64,000 nucleotides of DNA, from contig CBDBGS010000008.1 of NCBI GenBank assembly GCA_965205385.1, positions 1,116,001-1,180,000 on the forward strand. Direction: 5' to 3'. Made by a program: the position numbers and the translations under genes. This document shows, piece after piece, positions 7,372-16,055 of the stretch (within the stretch, counting starts at the first letter, position 1; every line of letters begins with the position of its first letter). The DNA comes from CATOSP01 sp965205385 (GTDB lineage Bacteria; Chloroflexota; Dehalococcoidia; Lucifugimonadales; UBA3495). The notes under the pieces were generated by a model that saw only the letters and a program-made list of their open reading frames with translations, was not told where the DNA came from and did not search any database.

Positions 7372-8460
7372 ATGGACCTGGCGCTAATCGGACTACCAAG
7401 AAGCGGCAAAACCACCCTCTTCAACGCTCTCACAGCCGGTCATGGCGCGGCCTCCACAGGCGGACCTGGAGGGGCGACCCGTGTTGGCGTGGTCAAAGTC
7501 CCCGATCCGCGAGTCGGTATCCTCGCCGAAATCTATAACCCACGGAAGAACGTGTACCCTGAGATTCGGTTCTTCGACTGGGCTGGCCCCGAAGGCTCGG
7601 GCAATTCCTTCGACATCGGCGGCAGGATTCGAAACACGCTGCAAGCCGCCGACGCCTTCCTAGTAGTTATCCGCACATTCTCCAATCCGTCTGTCCACCA
7701 TCCCGTTGGAGAAGTCGACCCTGGGCGAGACCTTCAGGCCGTGCTTGGAGAACTCATGCTTACCGATCTCGAGGTCTTGGAGCGAGCCGTACAGCGTCAA
7801 GAGGACGGCATCAAGAAGGCCAAACCCGCCGAACGCCCGCTATTAGAGCGGCAGATGGACGCTATGGTCAAGGTCAAGCAGGGGATGGAAGGCGACGTTC
7901 CGGTCCGGGGCCAGGTCTTGTCCGACTCCGAAGCGGAACTGGTCAGAGCGTACCAGCTATTGACCAGCAAACCGGTCATTGTCGCGTTCAATGGTGACGA
8001 GGACCTCGTGGAGACTTGCCTGGAGCGGTTGAAACTGGACCCGGCGGCGGTGTCGGGACTGGGAGAGGTCAACCTATGCGGTAGACTCGAAGAGGACCTG
8101 GCTTCAATGAGCGAAGAAGAGCAATTGGAGTTCAGGAAAGAGCTGGGAGTAGGCGAAGCCGCCACTTCTCAGGTGATCCGCACCTGCTATGAGACCCTGG
8201 GACTGGTGTCGTTCCTCACGATTGGCGACGATGAAGTCAGGGCGTGGAGCATCCCCTCGGGCCTGCCGGCCCAGGCGGCGGCGGGCACGATTCATTCCGA
8301 CTTTCAACGGGGCTTTGTCCGCGCCGAGGTGATCCCCTATGACGACCTCGTGCGGTGCGGCAGCATCACCCAAGGGCGCAAGGAAGGCGTGGTGCGCGCC
8401 GAAGGAAAGACCTACCTGGTGAAAGACGGGGACGTCATCAACTTCCTGGTAAACGTTTAG
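7372..8460 (+). CDS. YchF/Obg-family GTP/ATP-binding protein with TGS domain
   Basis: A 362-residue P-loop protein. G1 is GLPRSGKTTLFNAL at residue 6, the G3 Asp lies in FFDWAGPEG, the G4 region reads FNGDED, a coiled-coil insertion spans about 130-185, and the C-terminal TGS-like domain contains GTIHSDFQRGFVRAEVIPYD and DGDVINF. YchF proteins bind ATP and associate with ribosomes. This copy is more divergent than typical YchF (GLPNVGKS becomes GLPRSGKT), so it may be a paralogue. The ATG at 7372 was chosen because the P-loop starts there and a perfect -10 box abuts it; a reading extended to 7171 overlaps DUF362. Confidence 0.85.
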   Translation: MDLALIGLPRSGKTTLFNALTAGHGAASTGGPGGATRVGVVKVPDPRVGILAEIYNPRKNVYPEIRFFDWAGPEGSGNSFDIGGRIRNTLQAADAFLVVIRTFSNPSVHHPVGEVDPGRDLQAVLGELMLTDLEVLERAVQRQEDGIKKAKPAERPLLERQMDAMVKVKQGMEGDVPVRGQVLSDSEAELVRAYQLLTSKPVIVAFNGDEDLVETCLERLKLDPAAVSGLGEVNLCGRLEEDLASMSEEEQLEFRKELGVGEAATSQVIRTCYETLGLVSFLTIGDDEVRAWSIPSGLPAQAAAGTIHSDFQRGFVRAEVIPYDDLVRCGSITQGRKEGVVRAEGKTYLVKDGDVINFLVNV

Positions 8461-8480
8461 CGAGGGTCGATAGGACTGCC

Positions 8481-9674
8481 GTGCGCGTAGCCTACATCCA
8501 GCCCATCGGAGGCGCCAGCGGGGACATGCTCCTGGCGGCGTTGCTTGACCTGGGGCTGGGGCTGGAAGTTCTGCGGGAAGACCTGGCCAAGCTACAGCTA
8601 TCCGGCTGGGACATAAGCGTTGCCCAGGAGACCCGCAAGGAAGTCCGGGGCGCCAAACTGAGCGTAAAAGTAGCTGATGCGGCGCGTTACTCGCCACGAT
8701 GGCTCCTGGACACTGTTTCCGGAAGCGGTCTGTCGCAGCGGGCCAAGGACAGGTCCCGCCAAGTGCTGGAAGACTTGTGGAGGGCCGAAGCCCGCGTCCA
8801 CGGGGAACCCGCGGAGTCGTTGGAACTTGAGGAACTGGGGAGCATCGACACCTTGGTGGACGTCGTGGGTTTCGTCACGGGGTTGGACCGGTTGGGAGTC
8901 GATAGCGTGTACGCGGCTCCCCTTGTGCTGGGCGCTTCGGAACCGCCCCGTTGGCATGGCGGTTATTCCAACCCCGCCCCGGCGACTTTGGAGTTGGTGG
9001 CCATGGCTGGCGCTCCGGTTGCCGAGGACCGGGACATCTTCAAAGGGGCCGGGGAACTTACTACCCCCACGGGGGCCGCGCTGATGACTTCACTTGCCGA
9101 ATTTCATCGTCCCGCATTTTCGGTCGAGGCCGTTGGGGTCGGACTGGGATCCAAGGACCCGGAGAACTTCCCCAACGTGGTGCGGGTCTGGCTTGGTGAT
9201 GCCGCCTCCTCCGGGTTCGCGCCTCGTCACGGAAACATCGTGCTTCTGGAAACGAACATGGACGACGTTACCGGCGTGGTGGTGGGATACGCCCAAGAGC
9301 GCCTGTTCGAGCTTGGCGCCCTGGACGTTTGGTATTCGCCTATCCAGATGAAGAAAAACCGGCCCGGCGTCGTCCTTTCAGCGCTTGTTCCCGCCGAGTT
9401 GGAGGAAGCCGCCTGCGAACTTGTGCTGCGGGAGACGCCTACCCTGGGAGTAAGGACCCGCCCGGTCGAGCGCTATGCCGCCGAACGTCGAAATGTGGCG
9501 TTGGAGTCCAGCTTGGGAATGGTCTCTGTCAAGGTGAAGTACGTCGGTGGAAAGGCCATCGGGGCCGCGCCGGAGTATGAAGACTGCCGCCGCATCGCCG
9601 TCGAAACGGATATCCCGCTCCAGGAAGTGCATCGCAGGGTCTCGGAAGAGGCCGCGCGGCACTTCCTCGACTGA
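8481..9674 (+). CDS. larC: Nickel-pincer cofactor insertase LarC
   Basis: A 397-residue LarC (former DUF111), which inserts nickel into the pyridinium bis-thiocarboxylate cofactor of lactate racemase-type enzymes in a CTP-dependent reaction. Typical parts: N-terminal IQPIGGASGDMLLAALLDLG, GSIDTLVDVVG, KGAGELTTPTGAALM, and the C-terminal segment NMDDVTGVVVGYAQ with QMKKNRPG. It is a single uninterrupted frame, unlike the split LarC1/LarC2 of lactobacilli. GTG start at 8481, 20 bases after the YchF-like stop, with AGGA upstream. LarA, LarB and LarE are not in this window. Confidence 0.9.
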   Translation: MRVAYIQPIGGASGDMLLAALLDLGLGLEVLREDLAKLQLSGWDISVAQETRKEVRGAKLSVKVADAARYSPRWLLDTVSGSGLSQRAKDRSRQVLEDLWRAEARVHGEPAESLELEELGSIDTLVDVVGFVTGLDRLGVDSVYAAPLVLGASEPPRWHGGYSNPAPATLELVAMAGAPVAEDRDIFKGAGELTTPTGAALMTSLAEFHRPAFSVEAVGVGLGSKDPENFPNVVRVWLGDAASSGFAPRHGNIVLLETNMDDVTGVVVGYAQERLFELGALDVWYSPIQMKKNRPGVVLSALVPAELEEAACELVLRETPTLGVRTRPVERYAAERRNVALESSLGMVSVKVKYVGGKAIGAAPEYEDCRRIAVETDIPLQEVHRRVSEEAARHFLD

Positions 9675-9723
9675 AATCGGGTACCTGCTCCAATGCCCTG
9701 ACCCGTGCGCCGTCCCGGTGGAC

Positions 9724-10443
9724 CTATTCTCGACGCCGGCGGCGCTTGCCAGACCTCCCCGGCATCCCCGGAAAATCCCCTTCCTCCAGGACCCATTCCA
9801 CGCGGCGGGACAGGGCCGAGACCTCTTCTGGAAGAAGCAAGTCCAGCAATTCTTGAATTCGGCCATTTGGGCGGTGGAGTTGCTTTTGAAACCTGCGCAA
9901 CGTTGACAGATGCTCTTTCGGGATGGGTTCTCCCGAGAAGTCCCAAATCACGGTGCGAATCTTGAGGTCCGAGTGGAACGTCAGGCCGTGGTCGATGCTC
10001 CAGAGCTTGCCGTCCTCACCCATAATCAGGTGATTGGCCTTGCGGTCTGTGCTGTTGGCTACCAGGTCGAAGCACGCAATTGCCTGAAGCTGAGGTCCGG
10101 CCTCTTCCTCCAAGCTGTAGTAGTTCTGCCGGGGATCGTGTTCGATAAATTGTTGGACGGAGCCAATACCGTAAGGCCCGTCCCGGATAATTGTGTAAGG
10201 AATGAAATCCCAACCGAGGACCTGGCTCAGAAGGTACGCGGCGTACTCCCGCTTATAGAGAGTCCCGCTTGGGAAGTCCCAGAGGGGAGCCTCTCCGTCC
10301 CTCGGTTTGTAGATCGCCAGGCCGGTGCGCCCATCCAGTTGGAGTTGGGACAGAAATGTGTAGTTGGAACCCGATGGGGTGAGCTGACAACTGACGATCT
10401 CGCCTTGTCTAATCAACTCGACAGTGGATGGGTCGAATATCAC
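9724..10443 (-). CDS. SCO1664-family protein (phosphoinositide-kinase-like fold)
   Basis: A 239-residue protein of the family known from Streptomyces SCO1664. The parts FLSQLQLDGRTGLAIYKP, LWDFPSGTLYKREYAAYLLS, ACFDLVANSTDRKANHLI and LWSIDHGLTFH give a kinase-like pattern with an N-D pair and a later D, so phosphotransfer is possible but unproven. The C-terminus is very basic (GKRRRRRE). It lies 30 bases after DUF3090, the usual partner: in actinobacteria the two adjoin mycothiol gene mshC. No mycothiol gene is visible here. Confidence 0.82.
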   Translation of the reverse strand: MIFDPSTVELIRQGEIVSCQLTPSGSNYTFLSQLQLDGRTGLAIYKPRDGEAPLWDFPSGTLYKREYAAYLLSQVLGWDFIPYTIIRDGPYGIGSVQQFIEHDPRQNYYSLEEEAGPQLQAIACFDLVANSTDRKANHLIMGEDGKLWSIDHGLTFHSDLKIRTVIWDFSGEPIPKEHLSTLRRFQKQLHRPNGRIQELLDLLLPEEVSALSRRVEWVLEEGDFPGMPGRSGKRRRRRE

Positions 10444-10473
10444 GGGTTACCCTTGTAGCTTCTTGGGCGTTGG

Positions 10474-11004
10474 TCAGCCCGTCTCCAGGACCGCATGGCC
10501 GTTTGCCCGGGGACAGTTGTGGCCGTCGGGATTGATCGGCTGTCCACACAAGATACATCGAGGACGGCCCGCGGCACAGATTCGAAGGGCCTCCTGGGAC
10601 AACGTCTCCGCCTGGGGCACGTCGATCCAGAATCCGACAGACTCAGGTTCCTTGTCTCCCTCCTGCTCCTCTATCTCGTAGGCCAGAAGACGGAAGGAGT
10701 TGGACTCCTCGTCATGGCTCAACAAGACCTGACCGGCCTTGAAGTCCAGGGATACCCCCTGCCCAGAGGCGCGTGACTCCCGGCGTCGGCCTTCGCGGCC
10801 TTTATCTTCCTCGGAGAGGGATTGGACTACCTCTTGGAGGTAGATGCCCAGTTGAAATAGCTGTTCTTTTTCCAGCCAAACTGTACAGCGGGCGTCTCCT
10901 GATTCGAAGATCAGGTTGAAAGTCCGCTGTCCGGGTTGTCCGAAGGTCTTTGGCTCGATGAAGGAAAGGGACCCAAGTTGGTATTTTACGTCTCGTGGCT
11001 CCAT
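10474..11004 (-). CDS. DUF3090 family protein with C-terminal zinc ribbon
   Basis: A 176-residue DUF3090 protein. It begins MEPRDVKYQLGSLSFIEPKT; the middle contains FNLIFESGDARCTVWLEKEQL, and it ends with a zinc-binding pattern CILCGQPINPDGHNCPRANGH. Function is unknown; it travels with SCO1664 in many actinobacteria, as it does here. The ATG at 11004 was preferred to one at 11040 because the conserved part starts there and a -10-like box lies seven bases upstream. It follows comM by 50 bases on the same strand. Confidence 0.85.
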   Translation of the reverse strand: MEPRDVKYQLGSLSFIEPKTFGQPGQRTFNLIFESGDARCTVWLEKEQLFQLGIYLQEVVQSLSEEDKGREGRRRESRASGQGVSLDFKAGQVLLSHDEESNSFRLLAYEIEEQEGDKEPESVGFWIDVPQAETLSQEALRICAAGRPRCILCGQPINPDGHNCPRANGHAVLETG

Positions 11005-11011
11005 GCCACTA

Positions 11012-11017
11012 ATCATA
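11012..11017 (-). promoter_or_regulatory. -10 element for a leaderless DUF3090 transcript
   Basis: TATGAT on the minus strand ends seven bases before the ATG at 11004, and no Shine-Dalgarno sequence is seen. The spacing mirrors the YchF-like gene at 7372. Confidence 0.35.
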
Positions 11018-11054
11018 GCCGCCGGAAAAGGGAGTGGCAAGGGAAAGAGTCAGG

Positions 11055-12572
11055 TTAGTTGCGGGAGCGGTACTGCAACGCTTCCGCGAGATGCGCGACG
11101 CTGATGTCCTTGGCGCAGTCGAGGTCCGCGATAGTCCGGGACACCTTCAGGATCCTATGGAAGGCGCGTGCAGAGAGGTGGAGCCGTTGGGTTGCAGTCT
11201 GCAGGAGGTTTCTTGCCGGATCGTCCAGCGGACACGACTTCCAAACTTCCGCCGGACCCATATCGGCGTTGCACAACATCGGTGTCCCGTCGAACCGGTC
11301 GCGCTGGGCGTCTCGGGCACGCTGGACCCTGGCCCTGGCGGAGGAGGAGTCTTCCGCTGGTTCCGTGTCCACCAACTTTTCGTACTCCACCGGCGGGACC
11401 TCGACGAACACGTCAATCCTGTCCAAGAGGGGTCCGCTAACCTTTTTCTGGTATCGGACCACCGCCGACGGAGCGCAGATGCATTCCTTGTTTGGGTCGG
11501 TGTGATAACCGCAAGGGCAGGGGTTCATGGCAGCCACGAACATGAAGCTGGCCGGGTAAGTCACTGTCCCCGCCACCCGGCTGATTGTGACCACCTTGTC
11601 TTCCAAGGGTTGCCTCAAAGACTCGAGGGCTGTGTGGCTAAACTCGGGAAGCTCGTCCAGGAACAGGACTCCCCGATGACTCATAGTAATCTCGCCGGGG
11701 CGCAGGTTGCGGCCTCCGCCTACGAGGCCAGCGTTGGATATGGTGTAGTGGGGGGAGCGGAAGGGGCGGCGGTTCATGAGCGGGCTGTCCGAGGGAAGGT
11801 CGCCGCTAACGCTGTAAATCTTGGTGACTTCCAGGGCTTCTGGCGGGGTCATGGGTGGAAGGATCGACGGCACACACCTTGCAAGGAGGGTCTTTCCGCT
11901 GCCAGGAGGTCCGTTGAGCAGCAAGTTGTGAAACCCAGCAGCCGCTACTTCCAGTGCGCGTTTAGCGTGTTCCTGTCCCTTCACGTCAGCCAGGTTCATT
12001 CCGTCGATGGGGCCGGAACAAGGTGGTACGGCAACCCCCCGGCAGGCGATAGGCGTGATTGGAGAATCACCACGGAAATGGGCTATGAGGGACAAGAGGT
12101 TGCCGACGGGAAACACCGTAACACCATCGACTAAAGCCGCTTCTTCCGCGTCGGTCGCGGGCACGTACACAGTGGAATATCCCTGGTCCCGCGCTACCGA
12201 CACCATCGCGAGAATTCCGGTGGTGTGGCGGAGGCTGCCGTCTAAGGACAGCTCTCCCAAGAAAATCGCCTTTGCGTCCAGCAACTCGACCTGTCCGGTG
12301 CAGAGCAGAATGCCGACGGCGATGGAGAGGTCATAGGATGGGCCTGCCTTTTTCAGGTCTGCGGGGGCGAGGTTGACCGTGATGCGCTTTAGGGGGAATT
12401 CGAAACCGCTGTTGCGCAGCGCCGGGCGGACTCTTTCCCTGGCCTCTTGGACCGCAGTGTCCGGAAGCCCAACGATGTTAAAGGCGGGAAGACCCGGGGA
12501 GATGTCAATTTCTACTTCTACGATGTACCCATCGAGTCCGAGCACAGCGCAGGTCTGAGCGGATGCCCACAC
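11055..12572 (-). CDS. comM: ComM/YifB Mg-chelatase-like AAA+ ATPase
   Basis: A 505-residue AAA+ protein; family members drive branch migration during integration of transforming DNA. Features: N-terminal Lon-like fold (GLPAFNIVGLPDTAVQEARE), Walker A LNGPPGSGKTLLARC, Walker B LFLDELPEF, a zinc-type segment NPCPCGYHTDPNKECIC, and the C-terminal SARAFHRILKVSRTIADLD. The start is GTG at 12572: AGGAG lies eight bases upstream and the length equals that of the family. The IS1182-type element ends 12 bases further up, so native promoter and gene are separated by about 1.9 kb. Expression may now depend on read-through from the transposase gene. Confidence 0.92.
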   Translation of the reverse strand: MWASAQTCAVLGLDGYIVEVEIDISPGLPAFNIVGLPDTAVQEARERVRPALRNSGFEFPLKRITVNLAPADLKKAGPSYDLSIAVGILLCTGQVELLDAKAIFLGELSLDGSLRHTTGILAMVSVARDQGYSTVYVPATDAEEAALVDGVTVFPVGNLLSLIAHFRGDSPITPIACRGVAVPPCSGPIDGMNLADVKGQEHAKRALEVAAAGFHNLLLNGPPGSGKTLLARCVPSILPPMTPPEALEVTKIYSVSGDLPSDSPLMNRRPFRSPHYTISNAGLVGGGRNLRPGEITMSHRGVLFLDELPEFSHTALESLRQPLEDKVVTISRVAGTVTYPASFMFVAAMNPCPCGYHTDPNKECICAPSAVVRYQKKVSGPLLDRIDVFVEVPPVEYEKLVDTEPAEDSSSARARVQRARDAQRDRFDGTPMLCNADMGPAEVWKSCPLDDPARNLLQTATQRLHLSARAFHRILKVSRTIADLDCAKDISVAHLAEALQYRSRN

Positions 12573-12583
12573 GTCAATTGCTC

Positions 12584-14371
12584 CTAGAAACCGGGCCGAA
12601 AAGTCCTGGTTGGGTAGGGGGATTTGGGCAATAAAGCCGACGTGAGCAGGATCACGGACCACAGTTGTCCGAGCCGGACCGCGCAGAAATTGGCCGCAGC
12701 ATGGGCGACAACAAAGGGGACAATATTGAGGACGACGCTGCGGCCTGTTGCGCCGCCACCGGTACGGCCCGACCGCCCGAGTTTCCCGGCCACCAGGGTC
12801 AGGTTGGCTACCGTGGCAGCCAGATACAGCTGGAACCTGGTCTTGACCCTGCCGAAATAGCGGGACTGGCGAATGCCCAACTGGACCAGCCGGGCCAACC
12901 GGTGTTCCACCACCACTCGGCGCACTCGATATTCGTCATAATGAGTGCTTTGCTGCAACGCTCGGGCCTGCTGCAGCAGGGCTTCCTGGGGATGGATCAG
13001 CACCCGCCGCCCCCTACTCCCCTTGGCTGCGATGCACTGGGACCGCAGTGGACATGTCCGACATTCGGCCCCGTCGAACTGGAAGGCCTGCAAGCGGTGG
13101 ACCCGCCCTGTGCGACCCGTCCGCTTTCCCGCCGGCACGATGGTGTGGGTAACCTGTCCGGCGGGACAGGTGCAACTGCCCGCGGCCAGGTCAATATGGA
13201 AGTCCTCTTTCGGAAAGTGCTTCCGGTCGGGCCGTCCCGGCACTCTGGCCACCAACCGGCGTCCCGCATCGGCGAAGGCCTGCCTGGTATCGCCATCCCC
13301 ATAGGCGGCGTCGCCCATGGCTTCCTCCACCGGCACACCGGTGTTGGCCTCGCTCTGCTCCACCAATTCCAGCGATCCCAGGTTGTCCGGAGCGTTGCCG
13401 GGCAATACCTCCACCGCGGTGATCAGCTGGGAGTCGGTGTCCACCACGATGGCCGCCTTGTGTCCGTCGAACCGTCTACTGCTGCTCTTGTGGCCGTGGC
13501 GCATCTCCGGGTCATGCACCGACATCATCCGGTCCCGGCTCACCCCGTCCTTGAGATTCACTCCGTCATCGGTCCGCTCCACGTCCTGGAGCAGCAACTG
13601 CCCCAGCAGTTCCGCCGCCGCCACTATCTGCTGCCGCTCAGCGCTATCCTCCCCCAATTCCCTCTGCGCCTGCCGCGACAACTCCAACAACCGGTCGGCG
13701 TCTCTCACAATCTCGGCCAGCAGGGCCTGCCGCGCCCGTTTGTCGCTCCAGTCGATGGCCGACTCACCCTTCACGCTGGAACCCAGGTACCGCTCATATC
13801 CCCGGGCCTTGGCCCATTCTTTGACGCTGGACTTCTCCACTGCCGCCAGCGCCCGCAACAGCTTGACGATCCCGTCCGCCAACAGATTGTAGGTGTCCTT
13901 CACCGCGCCACGGCCCAGGATGTTGGTCGTGTCCAACGCCACCCGCATCCCGCGCCCTTTCAGATACCCCGACTCCCGGGCCAAACGCAGGCTGGACTCG
14001 AACACCTCCCGCACCTTGCCGTGCAGTATCAGCTGGGCGCGGAACACCTGCAGCGTGCTCTTGGCGAAGGGACGGTCTTCCACCTCAATCCCCAAGGCCA
14101 CCTTCCACCGGATGTCGAAGTCGGCCCGGGCCTTGGCCTCAGCGTCGCTCACCTTGTCGTGGGACTGGAGCAGGAGCGCCGTCGCCAGCAGGCTGGGCGG
14201 CACGCTGTCCCGGCCGTTGTCGGCGCAGTAGAACCCGGCGAAATCGGGGTCCCGGAACAGGCGGCCCCGCAGCGAGGCCAGCAGACCGTAGAAGGTGTCC
14301 CGCCCCACGTGGTCCAGATACAACCGGTCTGCTTCCCAGAGGCCCCTCTGGTCCGACCGCTCTCCCAGCAT
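12584..14371 (-). CDS. IS1182-family DDE transposase
   Basis: A 595-residue transposase. Catalytic candidates are the Asp in RVALDTTNILG (about 146), the Asp in MGDAAYGDGDT, and the Glu in VVEHRLARLVQLG; an insertion with CTCPAG and CRTCPLRSQC is typical of the family. The frame is complete, so the element may be active. The ATG at 14371 was chosen over a TTG six bases upstream because GAGGG is better spaced. The stop codon TAG (12584-12586) lies in the CTAG that flanks the element rather than inside it. TATACT at 14403-14408 is a likely -10 box. Confidence 0.93.
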   Translation of the reverse strand: MLGERSDQRGLWEADRLYLDHVGRDTFYGLLASLRGRLFRDPDFAGFYCADNGRDSVPPSLLATALLLQSHDKVSDAEAKARADFDIRWKVALGIEVEDRPFAKSTLQVFRAQLILHGKVREVFESSLRLARESGYLKGRGMRVALDTTNILGRGAVKDTYNLLADGIVKLLRALAAVEKSSVKEWAKARGYERYLGSSVKGESAIDWSDKRARQALLAEIVRDADRLLELSRQAQRELGEDSAERQQIVAAAELLGQLLLQDVERTDDGVNLKDGVSRDRMMSVHDPEMRHGHKSSSRRFDGHKAAIVVDTDSQLITAVEVLPGNAPDNLGSLELVEQSEANTGVPVEEAMGDAAYGDGDTRQAFADAGRRLVARVPGRPDRKHFPKEDFHIDLAAGSCTCPAGQVTHTIVPAGKRTGRTGRVHRLQAFQFDGAECRTCPLRSQCIAAKGSRGRRVLIHPQEALLQQARALQQSTHYDEYRVRRVVVEHRLARLVQLGIRQSRYFGRVKTRFQLYLAATVANLTLVAGKLGRSGRTGGGATGRSVVLNIVPFVVAHAAANFCAVRLGQLWSVILLTSALLPKSPYPTRTFRPGF

Positions 14372-14446
14372 GCTCAAGCCCTCGCTATTTCTTGATGGCT
14401 CAAGTATAGCTGACCACCCGGCTGAAGCCAGTTTCCGGCCACGTTT
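12588..14446. mobile_element. IS1182-type insertion sequence
   Basis: About 1.86 kb. Left end AAACCGGGCCGAAAAGTCC at 12588 and right end (read inward) AAACGTGGCCGGAAACTGG from 14446 form imperfect inverted repeats. CTAG is found immediately outside both ends (12584-12587 and 14447-14450), a likely 4-base target duplication. The right flank is also palindromic (ACGTTTC/GAAACGT around TAG). Joining the flanks puts the comM ribosome-binding site directly next to the sequence beyond 14450. Confidence 0.85.
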
Positions 14447-14561
14447 CTAGGAAACGTCTATCCAGGACTGGTGCACACTACGCCACACAACCACCGGCTC
14501 AAGCTTGTCCCAGTTAGAAGGAGCGTCCGGGTCAGGGCCAAAGATGCCGGAGAGAAGACTG

Positions 14562-14587
14562 GGCTTGCCACCACTATAAGGCAAGCC
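14562..14587 (-). terminator. Hairpin downstream of the RNase Z-like gene
   Basis: Arms GGCTTGCC (14562-14569) and GGCAAGCC (14580-14587) are perfectly complementary with a 10-base loop. On the minus strand the stem is followed by AGTCTTCTCTCC, only moderately T-rich. It lies 15 bases after the stop of the 14602 gene. Confidence 0.45.
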
Positions 14588-14601
14588 GCGACGATAATCT
14601 A

Positions 14602-15417
14602 TCAGCTATCGACAGTAATTTGCCGCAGGTCGAACGCGGTGGAGATGGGTCCCTGGAAGTGCTGCCGTGCTTCGTCAATGAGGGGTTGAGTGTTTTCGTG
14701 AAAGGGGTTGGTGATGTGGGTAATTATCATTTCGTCGACCCCCGCCTGAGTCGCAACCCGGGCCGCATCGCCTGCGGTGGCATGGGCTGCGGCAACTGCC
14801 TGGTCGTGGTCTTGGTCGAGTGAGTAGGCCTCGTGAATTAACATGCGGGCTCCCCGTCCAACCTCGGCGATCGTGGGGTTATACCGCGTGTCACCGGAGA
14901 AGACCACCTTTACTCCGTCGCTTTCGACTACCCACCCGACCGATCCCGGGATATGGTCGGCGGGGAAGCAGTAGGCGAAGGTAGTTGGTCCATATTGCGT
15001 CCGCTCTCCATCCCTGACAGCTTCCCACCGCATGACCAGGTGGCCTTCGGCGTTCATCGCTCCACGGCGGTCCACCGTGAGTCCAGGGGAGAGAATCCGG
15101 CACACCCCTTCGGCGTGTTCCAGCACCTCGCCGGGACCGTAAACCGCCAGAGGAGGGCTCCCGTCCAGGGCCCGCGTGTGGACCAACTGTACCGAGGGCA
15201 ATCCAGACATGTGGTCGGCGTGGTGGTGGGAGAGCAAAACGTGGTGATACTCCGCGACGGACATCCCTAGTTCATTCAGGCCGCGGGTAACGGTGTTGCC
15301 GGAACTTGCGTCCAGCAGCAGCTTTGTACCGTCGGGGCAATCAATTGCGATTGCTGTGTGGCCCCGGTGGATGGAACCTCCCGCGCCCGTTCCGAGAAAG
15401 GTTATGCCGAGGCTCAT
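14602..15417 (-). CDS. MBL-fold hydrolase, RNase Z/ElaC-like
   Basis: A 271-residue metallo-beta-lactamase fold protein. It starts MSLGITFLGTGAGGSIHRG and has the metal motif LLSHHHADHMSG (HxHxDH), VVFSGDTRYN, and a late His in IITHITNPFHEN, the order seen in RNase Z-like phosphodiesterases. The long exosite arm of true RNase Z is not evident, so substrate is uncertain: tRNA 3' ends, cyclic nucleotides or small phosphodiesters. The ATG at 15417 overlaps the stop of the translin gene by four bases (ATGA), so the two are translationally coupled. A reading extended to 15615 would run through translin. Confidence 0.83.
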   Translation of the reverse strand: MSLGITFLGTGAGGSIHRGHTAIAIDCPDGTKLLLDASSGNTVTRGLNELGMSVAEYHHVLLSHHHADHMSGLPSVQLVHTRALDGSPPLAVYGPGEVLEHAEGVCRILSPGLTVDRRGAMNAEGHLVMRWEAVRDGERTQYGPTTFAYCFPADHIPGSVGWVVESDGVKVVFSGDTRYNPTIAEVGRGARMLIHEAYSLDQDHDQAVAAAHATAGDAARVATQAGVDEMIITHITNPFHENTQPLIDEARQHFQGPISTAFDLRQITVDS

Positions 15418-16055
15418 CGGCCCTTCTCCCACTCTGCCATTTGCTGCTCCAGGCGGTGTTGCCGCAGAGCCATGGTCAAGTCTCCCCTGGTCCTTTCCAA
15501 CACACCGCGCATCTGGTCGGTGTTGCGGCGCAGACCGCCGGTCACTCCCTCGGGGAAGTCCACCGTCACCAGCACGCTGTAAATCTCGTCCATGACCTCC
15601 ATAAGCTCCTGGCAACGGTGGAAGGAGTCACGCCGCAGCGTATCCAGGATGTAACGCCGGATCTCGCCGATGGTCTCTGCCATTCCGTTCAGGTATGCGG
15701 AAGCATCCAACTCAAGGTCGTCGGACCGGGGAATAGGGTCGCCGGAAATCACGGCAAGAGTGATGTTGGCTTCCGCGAATTCCTTGCGCGCGTCGGAGAG
15801 GAAACCGGCGAAGTATATCTCCGGGCTTTCGTCGCGGATGGGAGCGGTCTCTTCAAGCCGCTCACGGGCCAGCCCGATCAAGCGGAGGGCTTCGGCGAAG
15901 TCTTCACGGTGGACAGCCCTGATGGCGTTGGCGGAGAAGCGCACTACTTCTCTGGAAACGGTTAGACCCCGCTCTCTGGCGTGATTTCTCTCGGTGAGGC
16001 GTTCTATGGCCTCTACACCGATATTGTTCAATTCGGAGCTGTAGGGTGAAGGCAT
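15414..16055 (-). CDS. Translin-family protein
   Basis: A 213-residue, almost wholly helical protein. The segments SAYLNGMAETIGEIRRYILD, ELMEVMDEIYSVLVTVDFPE and RRNTDQMRGVLERTRGDL match the translin/TRAX fold, which forms octameric RNA- and DNA-binding rings; eukaryotic translin-TRAX (C3PO) is an RNase. The acidic catalytic set of TRAX is not certain here. Bacterial members are uncommon and best known from archaea. It overlaps thiE by one base and the RNase Z-like gene by four, so all three should be made together. A role in RNA processing with the hydrolase is inference. Confidence 0.85.
   Translation of the reverse strand: MPSPYSSELNNIGVEAIERLTERNHARERGLTVSREVVRFSANAIRAVHREDFAEALRLIGLARERLEETAPIRDESPEIYFAGFLSDARKEFAEANITLAVISGDPIPRSDDLELDASAYLNGMAETIGEIRRYILDTLRRDSFHRCQELMEVMDEIYSVLVTVDFPEGVTGGLRRNTDQMRGVLERTRGDLTMALRQHRLEQQMAEWEKGR

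Noticed and set aside
6009..7433. 474-codon minus-strand frame
   Set aside because: Antisense of DUF362 and part of its neighbours; DUF362 has recognisable motifs and a good ribosome-binding site.
11034..12134. 366-codon plus-strand frame
   Set aside because: Antisense shadow of comM.
12665..14395. Long plus-strand open frame (576 codons) across the IS1182 element
   Set aside because: Exact antisense of the transposase; rich in Pro/His/Gln without any motif.
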